From Streptomyces sp. NK08204 (GTDB lineage: Bacteria > Actinomycetota > Actinomycetes > Streptomycetales > Streptomycetaceae), in the NCBI RefSeq assembly GCF_020400585.1, contig NZ_JAINVF010000001.1, positions 372,001-436,000 on the forward strand: a stretch of 64,000 nucleotides of DNA, written 5' to 3'. Below are positions 34,910 to 43,321 of the stretch, one piece after another. The notes beneath the pieces are model-generated. The model saw only the letters and a list, made by a program, of their open reading frames with translations, made no database searches and had not been told where the DNA came from. The translations under genes were made by a program, and so were the position numbers. Numbering within the stretch: position 1 is the first letter of the stretch; each line of letters starts with the position of its first letter.

Positions 34910-35982
34910 GCGGGGAAACGACCGACCTGAGCGGGGCACCCCTTCCCCCTCCCCCCGACTGGTGGGTCTTCCGGGACAGCGGAGCACGCCATTCGCCCGC
35001 CGACCCGCTGCCGCCGCTGCCGCCGGCTCCCCCGTGGCGGCGCTTCCGTCAGGCCACCGACAGCCCTCCGCTCGACATCCCGGTACCGGCCGACGCCCTG
35101 GACGTGGAGCGCAAACTGGGCGCGTGCCGACCCGGCACGCTGGACCGCACGGTCGTCGACCTGATCAACGCCGCCATCCAGCTGCGCCGCCCGCTGCTGG
35201 TCACGGGGCAGCCCGGCACCGGGAAGTCCAGCCTCGCCCACCAGATCGCCGCCGAGCTGGGGCTCGGCAGGGTGCTGTGGTGGCCGGTCGTCAGCCGCAC
35301 CACGCTGCGCGACGGCCTGTACGACTACGACGCCATCGGCCGGGTGCAGGACGCCCCCGCCGGACCCGGTCCCGGCGGATCACGGGGCCCGCTGCCCGAC
35401 ATCGGCCGCTACCTCACGCTGGGCCCGCTCGGCACGGCGCTGCTGCCGTGGAAACGGCCCCGGGTGCTGCTGATCGACGAGCTGGACAAGAGCGACATCG
35501 ACCTGCCGAACGATCTGCTGCACATCTTCGAGGAGGGCGAGTTCCGGATCAGGGAGCTGGAGCGGCTCGGGCGGTCGCGGCGCGAGGCGAGCATCGGCAC
35601 CGCCGACCACGGCGCCCCGGTCGTGATCCGCGACGGCCTCGTGCGGTGCGCCGAGTTCCCGGTGGTCGTGATCACCAGCAACGGGGAGCGGGCGTTCTCG
35701 CCGGCCTTCCGCAGAAGGTGCCTCGAGGTGGAGCTGGCCCCGCCGGACGAGCACCGCCTCGCCGCGATGATCGAGTCGCACTTCGGCCCGGAACTCGACG
35801 CGTCCACCAGGGAGTTGGTCCACTCCTTCCTGGAGCAGCGAGGCACCGGTGCGATCGCCGCCGACCAGCTCCTGAACACCGTGCATCTGCTCACGAACCG
35901 CGCCGCCGACGTCGACGAGGCGTCCTGGACGCAGTTGCGGACCGCGCTGTGGCGCAGCCTGGCGACGGACGCCACGCCATGA
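34906..35982 (+). CDS. MoxR-type AAA+ ATPase
   Basis: 358 residues. A Pro-rich N-terminus (about 1-60) precedes the AAA+ module: Walker A GQPGTGKSS (101-109), Walker B LLIDELDK (188-195), sensor 1 VVVITSNGERAFSPAF and an Arg finger in FRRRCLEVEL. MoxR ATPases act as chaperones remodelling vWA-containing partners; the next gene supplies a vWA-like domain. It is coupled by 4-base overlaps on both sides. Confidence 0.92.
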   Translation: MSGETTDLSGAPLPPPPDWWVFRDSGARHSPADPLPPLPPAPPWRRFRQATDSPPLDIPVPADALDVERKLGACRPGTLDRTVVDLINAAIQLRRPLLVTGQPGTGKSSLAHQIAAELGLGRVLWWPVVSRTTLRDGLYDYDAIGRVQDAPAGPGPGGSRGPLPDIGRYLTLGPLGTALLPWKRPRVLLIDELDKSDIDLPNDLLHIFEEGEFRIRELERLGRSRREASIGTADHGAPVVIRDGLVRCAEFPVVVITSNGERAFSPAFRRRCLEVELAPPDEHRLAAMIESHFGPELDASTRELVHSFLEQRGTGAIAADQLLNTVHLLTNRAADVDEASWTQLRTALWRSLATDATP

Positions 35983-38900
35983 CAGCGAGCCAGGCGGCCT
36001 CGCCGCCCACCGCACGCGAGTGGGCCGAGGCGATGTGGCTCATGGAGCGCATCGGCTCGGCCGGCGGCGGGTTACCCGACCGTGACCCGGCCGGAGACGT
36101 GGTCCGCGCCCTCACGACAAACCGGTCGGTCACCCCACACCCTGCACCCGCTGACCCGCGCGCCGGGGACGGCAAGCACGCCGGGGACGGCAGGAACGCC
36201 GCGGACAGCGGGAACGCCGGGGACAGCAGGAACGGCGGGGACAGCAGGGACAGCACCGGCGGTGGAAACAGTGGGGGCGGCGCGTCCGCCCCGGCCCCTC
36301 CCGCCTCTCTGACCGGGCCGCCCGCCCCACCGCTTGCCTCTGCGCCGGCGTACGGCATGCCCCCGCTCTTCGACGTGCGCCCCGCGCCGGGCACGAGCGC
36401 GCCCGTGCCGGCGCTCACCACGCCCCTGTTCGACGCGGACACCCGCCCCGGCGTCCTCCGTGACCCGCTCCGCTTCGCCCGCACACTGCGCCCCTTCAAC
36501 CGCCGTGTCCGCTCGCCGCACCGGCGCACCCTGGACGAGGAGGCCACGGCGGTCAGGTCGGCGGAGCTGGGCCGGTGGAGCCCGGTCGAGGTGAGCGTGC
36601 CGGACCGGTGGTTCGAGGTCGCCCTCGTCGTCGAGCACAGCGTGTCCATGGCGGTGTGGCAGGGCGTCGCCGCCGAACTGGCCGAACTGCTGCGCAGGCA
36701 GGGGGCGTTCGGTGACGTACGGATGTGGCGCCTGGACACCCACAACGGGAAGACGGCGGCCCTGCGGCCGGAGCGGGGAGGTCCGCCGCGCGCGCCGAGC
36801 GAGCTCTTCCATCCGCAGGGGCGACGGCTGATCCTGGTGCTGAGCGACTGCGTGGGCGACGCCTGGGCGTCCGGCAACGTGCCGCGGATGCTGCACGGGT
36901 GGGCACGCCGGGCCCCCGTCGCCGTGCTCCAGCCGCTGCCCAGCCGGCTGTGGGACCTGTGCGAGGCGGTGCCCCGGGACGTGCGGGTGCGGGCGGCCGC
37001 ACCCGGGGTGCCGAACGCGCTGCTCCTGCAGCGCCGCAACCGCAGATGGGTGCGCCACGGGCCGCACCCCGTCCCGATGCTCGAACTGGAGTCCGCCTGG
37101 TTCGCCGGCTGGGCCCGTCTGGTCACGGGCGAGGCCGGTACGCACCACGACATCGCCGCGCTCCTGGTGGACGAGCACGGACTCACACCGGACTGCCTGC
37201 CACCGCTCGCCCCCGAACAGCGGACCGGCCCGCTCTCCCCCGAACAGACGGTGCGCCGCTTCCTGGAACACGCCTCGCCGCAGGCCCGCCGGCTCGCGGC
37301 ACGGCTGGCCATGGTGCCGCTGCGGCCGGAGGCGGTGCGGGCGGTGCAGCGGCTGCTGGGGCACGAGGGCGGCCCGCTGCCGTTCGCGGAGATCCTCCTC
37401 GGCGGCCTGCTGTCCGTACGGCCGGGCTCGGACGGCCCGCTGTACGAGTTCCTGGACGGTGTGCGCGAACGGCTGCTGCGTGGCCTCGGCCGCAGGGAGA
37501 CCCTGCGCACGCTCCAGGAGGTGTCGGACGCCGCCGGAGCCGTGCTGGGCGCACGCGCGGGGCTGCTCGGCACCCTGGTCGTCTCCCCCACCGCCCTCGA
37601 CGGGAGCGCCCTGTCCGCGGCGGACCGGGAGCTGCTCGCCGCCGCCGCGCCCGCGCTCGCGGCGCTCGGACCGGCCTACGGTGGTGCGCTGGCCAGCGCA
37701 CGGGAGCGTACGTCTTTGGACGCGCCGCCTCCTGGGGAGGACAGCGAAGGTCGGCCGGGTGCGTCCACCGAGGACGCGGCGCCCACCCCTGATCGCCGGC
37801 CCTTGGAACCGGCTCCGCCCACGGAGGACGTCTCGATGGATTCCGCCTCTTCCCGTACGACGCCCCCGGCCACCGGCGACCGGCCACCCGCCCCGCCCGG
37901 CCGCGCCGCGCGCACCGCGCCGGGGCGGCCGACGCGGCTGCCGCGCGCCATGCCGCTGCCGCAGGCCGGCCACTTCACCGGCCGGGAGGCGCAACTCGAC
38001 GAGATGCGAGGGATCCTCAACGCCGGGGACCAGGTGGCGGTCCTGCCCTACGCCCTGTACGGCATGGGCGGGGTCGGCAAGACCCGGCTCGCCGTGGAGT
38101 ACGTGCGCCGCCACCACACCGAGTACCAGCGGATCTGGTGGGTCGACGCCGAGCAGCCCGCGGTGATCCGCGAACAACTCGCCGCGCTCGCCCCGGACTT
38201 CGGACCGGCCGCCGAGGGCCCCGGCGACCCGGTGGACCGCGTCCTGGCGGCGATGTCCACCGGGGACCCGTTCACGCGCTGGCTGCTGGTCATGGACAAC
38301 GCAGGGGCGCCCGACGACGTCCTCCCGTACCTGCCGTCGCTGCTCGGCGTGCGGGGCGGTGCGGGCCACGTACTGGTGACCTCCCGGCACTCCGGCTGGG
38401 CCGAACGCGTCCATGCGCTGCGGGTCGACGTGTTCAGCCGCGAGGAGAGCGTCAGCTTCCTGCGCCACCGAACGCCCTGGGCCACCGGCGAGGAGGCCCA
38501 GCGGCTCGCCGAGTCGCTCGGTGACCTGCCGCTCGCCCTGGAGCACTCGGCCGCGGCCCAGACCCAGTCCGGCATCCGCACCGACACCTACCTCGACCTG
38601 CTCGAGACCCGCCGCCGGGAAGTCCTCGCGGAGCCCGCCTTCTCCGGTGCCCAGACCGTCGCGGCCACCTGGCGCACCTCGGTGGAGCTGCTGCGCGCGC
38701 AGAACCCCCAGGCGCTGGAACTGCTGCGTCTGCTGGCCTGCTTCGGGACCGAGCCGATCGCCCAGTCCTTCCTGCACGACGCGCGTCTGCTGCCCCTGCC
38801 GGAGGCGCTGGCCTCGGTCGCCCGCGACGAGCTGGCCCGCGGCCGGGCCATCCGCGCCATCAACCAGTTCTCGCTGCTGACCGTGAACCCGGCGACGGCC

Positions 38901-40424
38901 ACCCTCCAGGTGCACCGTCTGCTCAGCGGTGTCCTCCAGGACGAGATGTCCGACGAGGAGCGCACCACGACGCGCCACCTCGTGCACCGGATCATCGCCG
39001 CGCACGACCCCGGCGACTCCCAGCGACCGGAGAACTGGCGCAACTACGCCGACATCCTCCCCCACATCGAACCCTCCGGCCTGCTGCACTGCGGCGACCA
39101 CGAGGCCCGCGACACCGCTCTGGGCATCCTCAGCTACGTCATCGCCCGCGGCGACTTCGTCGGCGCCATCCAGCTGGCCCGGCGCGTGGTCGAGGTGTGG
39201 ACGGCGGAGCTGGGCCCCGACGATCTCCAGACGCTCTGGGCGCGGCGCCAGCAGGCGAGCGCGCACTGGCAGTTGTCGCAGTTCTCGGAGTCCCACCGGA
39301 TCAACGAGGACGTGCTGGGCCGGCTGCGCGCCACGGTGGGCGACGATCACGAGTACACGCTGACGGTGGCCGGTGCCACCGCGGCCGACCTGCGCGCCGC
39401 CGGACGGTTCACCGACGCGCTGGCCCTCGACAGGGACGCGTACGACCGCAGCGTACGGCTGTTCGGCGCGACGGACCCGTACGCCCTGACCGTCGCCCAC
39501 AACTACGGTGTGAGCCTGCGCGTCAACGGCCACTACGACGACGCCCTCGCGATCGACGAGCAGTGTCACGAGGGCCGCCTGGCGGTGCTCGGCCCGACGG
39601 CCCGCTCGACGCTCTTCTCCGTCAACAACGTGGCCCGTGACCTGCGCGAGTGCGGGCGCTACGCAGAGGCGCTGGAGCTGCAGACCAGCACCCTGGAGCG
39701 CTACCGGGAGCAGTACGGCGACCACCACCCGGCCACCCTGCGCGCGATCAAGAACATGGCGGTGACATGCCGCAAGGCGGGCGAGTTCGAGCAGGGTCTC
39801 GCCCTGGCCCGGGAGTCGTTCGAGCGGCACTGCACGCACTTCGGCCCGGAGCACATCGAGACGATCGCCGCGGCGACGAACCTCTCCAACGACCTGCGGC
39901 TGACCGGGGATCCGCGGTCGGCGTGCGAACACAGTGCCGATGCGCTGCACCGCTATCACGCGGTGCTCGGCCCGCAGCACCCCCTGTCGTGCGCCGCCGC
40001 CGTGAACCACGGGGCGGCCCTGCGCGCCCTGGGCCGGCACGCCGAGGCACGCCGGGTCGACCAGCAGACGGTGACCGCGCTCGCCGCCGGGCTCCCGGAC
40101 GACCACCCGTGGCTGCTGCTCGCCCGCGTCAACCTCGCCACCGATCTGTCGCTGGCCGGGGAGGCGGAGGCGGCGCTGGCCCTGGGCGAGGAGTGCGCCC
40201 ACGCGCTGGAGGCCCGCTACGGCGACCGCCACCCGGCGACGCTGGCCGCCCTCACCAACGTCGCCCTGGACAGGTGCGCGACGGGCGACACCGAGACCGG
40301 GGAGGAGCTGCTGGCCTCCGTGCAGCGGCGTTATCTGGCCACGCTGGGGCCGGAGCACCCGGAGAGCCGGTGGGCGGCGGCCGGTGTTCGGATCGAGTGC
40401 GACGTCGAGCCGCCGCCCATCTGA
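35979..40424 (+). CDS. fxsT: SAV_2336/vWA-like - NB-ARC - TPR protein, FxsT-like
   Basis: 1481 residues. Residues 62-91 are an 18-bp-repeat-encoded low-complexity run. Residues about 150-560 are a SAV_2336-type domain with a vWA-like fold and a MIDAS-like E-H-S-V-S (219-223) plus LSDCVGD. Residues about 660-1050 are an NB-ARC NTPase (P-loop GMGGVGKT, 695-702; WWVDAEQP; LLVMDNAG). From about 1060 to 1460 there are roughly ten TPR-like repeats with recurrent GDDHEYTL / GDHHPATL spacing. The layout matches the TPR protein of FxSxx-COOH systems and STAND-type sensors. The stop is immediately followed by the convergent HExxH gene's stop, with zero spacer. Confidence 0.88.
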   Translation: MTASQAASPPTAREWAEAMWLMERIGSAGGGLPDRDPAGDVVRALTTNRSVTPHPAPADPRAGDGKHAGDGRNAADSGNAGDSRNGGDSRDSTGGGNSGGGASAPAPPASLTGPPAPPLASAPAYGMPPLFDVRPAPGTSAPVPALTTPLFDADTRPGVLRDPLRFARTLRPFNRRVRSPHRRTLDEEATAVRSAELGRWSPVEVSVPDRWFEVALVVEHSVSMAVWQGVAAELAELLRRQGAFGDVRMWRLDTHNGKTAALRPERGGPPRAPSELFHPQGRRLILVLSDCVGDAWASGNVPRMLHGWARRAPVAVLQPLPSRLWDLCEAVPRDVRVRAAAPGVPNALLLQRRNRRWVRHGPHPVPMLELESAWFAGWARLVTGEAGTHHDIAALLVDEHGLTPDCLPPLAPEQRTGPLSPEQTVRRFLEHASPQARRLAARLAMVPLRPEAVRAVQRLLGHEGGPLPFAEILLGGLLSVRPGSDGPLYEFLDGVRERLLRGLGRRETLRTLQEVSDAAGAVLGARAGLLGTLVVSPTALDGSALSAADRELLAAAAPALAALGPAYGGALASARERTSLDAPPPGEDSEGRPGASTEDAAPTPDRRPLEPAPPTEDVSMDSASSRTTPPATGDRPPAPPGRAARTAPGRPTRLPRAMPLPQAGHFTGREAQLDEMRGILNAGDQVAVLPYALYGMGGVGKTRLAVEYVRRHHTEYQRIWWVDAEQPAVIREQLAALAPDFGPAAEGPGDPVDRVLAAMSTGDPFTRWLLVMDNAGAPDDVLPYLPSLLGVRGGAGHVLVTSRHSGWAERVHALRVDVFSREESVSFLRHRTPWATGEEAQRLAESLGDLPLALEHSAAAQTQSGIRTDTYLDLLETRRREVLAEPAFSGAQTVAATWRTSVELLRAQNPQALELLRLLACFGTEPIAQSFLHDARLLPLPEALASVARDELARGRAIRAINQFSLLTVNPATATLQVHRLLSGVLQDEMSDEERTTTRHLVHRIIAAHDPGDSQRPENWRNYADILPHIEPSGLLHCGDHEARDTALGILSYVIARGDFVGAIQLARRVVEVWTAELGPDDLQTLWARRQQASAHWQLSQFSESHRINEDVLGRLRATVGDDHEYTLTVAGATAADLRAAGRFTDALALDRDAYDRSVRLFGATDPYALTVAHNYGVSLRVNGHYDDALAIDEQCHEGRLAVLGPTARSTLFSVNNVARDLRECGRYAEALELQTSTLERYREQYGDHHPATLRAIKNMAVTCRKAGEFEQGLALARESFERHCTHFGPEHIETIAAATNLSNDLRLTGDPRSACEHSADALHRYHAVLGPQHPLSCAAAVNHGAALRALGRHAEARRVDQQTVTALAAGLPDDHPWLLLARVNLATDLSLAGEAEAALALGEECAHALEARYGDRHPATLAALTNVALDRCATGDTETGEELLASVQRRYLATLGPEHPESRWAAAGVRIECDVEPPPI
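36162..36251 (+). repeat. 18-bp tandem repeat, five copies, inside fxsT
   Basis: Five in-frame 18-bp units (type GCCGGGGACGGCAGGAAC, with substitutions) encode Ala-Gly-Asp-x-x-Asn-like hexapeptides at residues 62-91. They form a hydrophilic linker between the N-terminal helix and the vWA-like domain. Confidence 0.8.
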
Positions 40425-41639
40425 TCATGTGTCAGTTCCGTCCCATTCGGCGAGCACGTCGTGCACGGCGTCGAGCAGCAGCCGCCCGTGCGCGGTGAGC
40501 CAGTCACCGCGGGCGAGTTCACCGGCCGCGGTGCGGGCGATGTGCAGCGATCGCTCGTACGGGGTGGTCGCGGCGCGGTTGCCGCGGGCGGCCTCGGTGC
40601 GCCAGAACCCGGCCGTGACGAGGAAGGCGCACACGCCCTGGAGCAGCGCCGAGGGCGGACGGGGCCGGTCGCTCCAGGGCGCGCGGCCCCGTGCGCCGGG
40701 CGGGGCGTCGAGGAGCCGGGTGAGGTCCTGCAGGGCGTACAGGAGGGAGTGCTGGGTCTCGTGGACGAGCGCGGCGGCCAGCTCGGCCGGGTCGTCCTGC
40801 GGAGCCAGGGCCACGAGTCCGAACGCGTCGCTGAAGGAGGCGCTGCGCCAGGGGCGGCGCGCGCCGGGCGCGTACGCCTGCGCTCCCAGGGGTGCGACGG
40901 CCCGCACGGTGGCACCGACGGCGGTGGCCCGTTCGGGATGGCGGGTGACGAGCAACTCCCAGGCCGCGGCGAGCCGTCCGCGCCAGCGGTCCGGCTCCCC
41001 GGGCCCGTGACGCCCCGTGCCGGGGTGCGGCAGCGCATGCGGGTCGAGGCGCACCGCGAGCGTGGCGCCGCCCGTGGAGAGGTGGATGCGGGGCACCGGC
41101 TCCCAGCCGGGCGCGGGGCGACCGGGCGGGTCGGGCACCTCGATGCGTGCTCCCGGCGCGAGGACGACCGTGGCGTCCGCTCCGCGCTCCCTGCGCACCG
41201 TGGCCGGGCCGGCCCCCACCCTCGCCCGCCCGAGGCCCGGCAGGACGAGTCCACCGCCGTGCGCATGCGCGTCCAGCCGGAACGGCAGGTCCGCGCGGTG
41301 TCCGGCGACGGCGGCCAGTGCGGGTACCGAGCCGGGCAGGGCGGTGCGTACGGCTTCGGCGAGGACCGCCCCGGCGGCCGGATCCGCGAGGTGTCTGCCG
41401 AAGAGCGCGGGCGAGTGCCGCCGTACTTCGGCGAGCAGGGTGACGGCGGCGCGCCAGCCCGGCTCGCCGTGCAGCTTCTCGTGCAGGGCGCGCAGCAGCA
41501 GGAGGTTGCGGCCCGTCCGTGCGGTGCGCAGCAGGCCGAGCGTGCCGGGGTCGGGGGTGCCGCGGGCGATGCGCTGCCACAGGTCCGCGGACAGGACGAG
41601 CGGCGGCGCGGACGGCACGGTCCGCCGGTCGGCCGTCAA
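40425..41639 (-). CDS. HExxH motif domain protein of the FxsB-type locus
   Basis: 404 residues from the TTG that overlaps the maturase stop (TTGA); a GTG at 41618 is an alternative. Its defining motif is AALVHETQHSLLYALQDLTR (HExxH, a metallopeptidase-like zinc site). It also has VLSADLWQRIARG near the start and conserved helical segments. In typical FxsB proteins an HExxH domain is the C-terminal part of the same polypeptide; here it is a separate gene right after the radical SAM gene. It may cleave the leader or bind the modified peptide (inference). Confidence 0.8.
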   Translation of the reverse strand: MTADRRTVPSAPPLVLSADLWQRIARGTPDPGTLGLLRTARTGRNLLLLRALHEKLHGEPGWRAAVTLLAEVRRHSPALFGRHLADPAAGAVLAEAVRTALPGSVPALAAVAGHRADLPFRLDAHAHGGGLVLPGLGRARVGAGPATVRRERGADATVVLAPGARIEVPDPPGRPAPGWEPVPRIHLSTGGATLAVRLDPHALPHPGTGRHGPGEPDRWRGRLAAAWELLVTRHPERATAVGATVRAVAPLGAQAYAPGARRPWRSASFSDAFGLVALAPQDDPAELAAALVHETQHSLLYALQDLTRLLDAPPGARGRAPWSDRPRPPSALLQGVCAFLVTAGFWRTEAARGNRAATTPYERSLHIARTAAGELARGDWLTAHGRLLLDAVHDVLAEWDGTDT

Positions 41640-42865
41640 CGGCGCGCCTCGGTGAGCCGGCCCAGGTCGGCGCGGAGCACCCCGGCCACGTGCCGGATCA
41701 GCGCCATCAGGTCGGGGCAGTAGACGGAAGGGTTCAGATAGCCGCTTCCGGCGCGGTAGCGGTGCGGGTAGTGCCCGCCGCCGCACACCGCCCCCACGGG
41801 GCAGGAGCGGCACTGCTCGGCGAGCCCGGTCGCCGTCAGCTGGCGGGCCGCGACGCCGGGGTGGTCGAGCAGCGCGTCGAAGGAGTGGCGGTGGACGTCG
41901 AAGCCACTGCGGTCGGCACCTTCGTACGCGGACTTCAGCTGGTCGGAGAGGGTGAGCGCGCCGTCGGTGTCGACGACCGCGAGCTGCGTGGGGGCGCCGC
42001 CGATGGTCTCGGTGCGGGTGACGCCGCCGAGCAGCAGGTCCAGGATCGACTCGAAGAAGGCGATGCGCACCGACGGCCCCGGGGCGTGGTACCAGCGGTC
42101 GAAGACGGCGGCGAGCCATACGGCGTACGGGACATGGGAGGGGTCGTCCGTGCGGCCGGCCGGCGGGCGGGTCCAGTTGCCCAGCGGCAGGATGAGGCGG
42201 ATCGCGGGCGGATGGTAGGACAGCAGGTGGTCGTAGGTGGCGAGCGGGTCGGCGGTGACATCGACGGTGCACAGCACGCCGGCCCAGACGGGGCGGTGCT
42301 CGGCGGTGCCGAGGCGGTGCAGGGCGGCGGCGACCCGGGTATGGCTGCCGCGGCCGGCGTGGTCGCGGCGGGCGCGGTCGTGGATCTCCGGGGGGCCGTC
42401 GAGGCTGACCGCGACCCGGACGTCCTCCTCGTGGCACAGGCGCAGCAGGGCCTCGTCGAGAAGGAGGCCGTTGGTCTGGATGAGGATCTCCGCGGCGGTG
42501 GCGGCGGGGAGCAGGCCGCGCAGGGTGCGGGTGAAGGCGCGCAGGAACGCCGGGCCGGCGAGGAGCGGTTCACCGCCGTGCAGGATGACCCGTACGGAGG
42601 CCGGCCGGTGTGCGGTCGCGTGTTCGGCCACGCGCCGGCAGACCTGTTCGGCGGTGTGCCAGGGCATGGTGCGCGGCTGCTCGCGCCAGAGCTGGTCGGC
42701 GCCTTCGTACACGTAGCAGTACGTACAGGCCAGGTTGCAGCGACTGTGGATCTTGACGACGAACTCCCGGAAGGGGAGCGGAAGGCTGCCCGCGGCGCGC
42801 AGCGCGGCGACGTCGAGGAGGTCGTCGGGCCAGAGCACGTGGGGGGCGTCGGCCGGGCGGGTCAC
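41636..42865 (-). CDS. fxsB: Radical SAM/SPASM peptide maturase, FxsB family
   Basis: 409 residues. The radical SAM [4Fe-4S] motif is RCNLACTYCYVYE (C-x3-C-x2-C), with the GGEPLL motif for SAM binding. The C-terminal SPASM-like cysteines are CRSCPVGAVCGGGHYPHRY and a further Cys in PSVYC. FxsB-family enzymes install a three-residue cyclophane between an aromatic ring and a Ser in small peptides. The GTG start overlaps the precursor-peptide stop (GTGA) and the stop overlaps the HExxH gene, so the three genes form a tight operon. The precursor is the 70-residue peptide encoded upstream. Confidence 0.9.
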   Translation of the reverse strand: MTRPADAPHVLWPDDLLDVAALRAAGSLPLPFREFVVKIHSRCNLACTYCYVYEGADQLWREQPRTMPWHTAEQVCRRVAEHATAHRPASVRVILHGGEPLLAGPAFLRAFTRTLRGLLPAATAAEILIQTNGLLLDEALLRLCHEEDVRVAVSLDGPPEIHDRARRDHAGRGSHTRVAAALHRLGTAEHRPVWAGVLCTVDVTADPLATYDHLLSYHPPAIRLILPLGNWTRPPAGRTDDPSHVPYAVWLAAVFDRWYHAPGPSVRIAFFESILDLLLGGVTRTETIGGAPTQLAVVDTDGALTLSDQLKSAYEGADRSGFDVHRHSFDALLDHPGVAARQLTATGLAEQCRSCPVGAVCGGGHYPHRYRAGSGYLNPSVYCPDLMALIRHVAGVLRADLGRLTEARR

Positions 42866-43074
42866 GGGGCGGCGGCGGTGATCCGCCGCGGGCCCTCGCA
42901 GGTGTCGCCCCCGGAGTCGTAGGCCGCGACCGGCGCCTCCTCCCCCGCCAGATGGCGCAGGACCCGGCGTACCGCCTGGGAGAGCGCGTGGTCGCCGCTC
43001 TCCAGGATCTGTTCGAGGGGAAGCCCCGTGAGGTCCGGCATATCCGCCGTGCACTCTCCGCCGCTGCTGGACAT
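42862..43074 (-). CDS. fxsA: Precursor peptide, FxsA-like (FxSxx-COOH family variant)
   Basis: 70 residues. The leader-like part MPDLTGLPLEQILESGD...LSQAVRRVLRHL matches FxSxx-COOH precursors, which share PDLTG-x-L-E-x-[LI]-L and a helical LRRLL-type segment. It contains no Phe at all. The expected Phe-x-Ser near the end is replaced by Tyr-Asp-Ser (VAAYDSGGDTC), and 16 more residues ending AAAP follow, so the core is internal. ATG 43074 has GGGGGG 8 bases upstream. The stop overlaps the maturase start. It is probably crosslinked by the FxsB-like enzyme at Y-D-S. Confidence 0.75.
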   Translation of the reverse strand: MSSSGGECTADMPDLTGLPLEQILESGDHALSQAVRRVLRHLAGEEAPVAAYDSGGDTCEGPRRITAAAP

Positions 43075-43321
43075 GGGCCTCAACCCCCCTGTGTACGCCT
43101 GCCCGCTGACACATTGTTGAATCGGCTTTGAGGATAACCATAGGAACGCGCGCAGGTCAGGCCGTGATTCGGGCGCACCGGGCCTGTTCCGGCGGGGAAC
43201 GTGCGGTCCGCGAAGTCACCGGCGTGCGCCCGTTTCACCCACCTGGCTCACCACAACACCCGTTCGAGCTGGCAGAGTTGACCCCAGACCGGGCGAACGG
43301 CCAACCTCTTGGGGGGTACGG

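Noticed and set aside
36072..40358. Very long antisense open frame (over 1400 codons) opposite fxsT
   Set aside because: It exists because of third-position GC bias; the product is Arg/Gly/Val-rich with no domain, while the plus strand shows clear vWA-like, NB-ARC and TPR modules.
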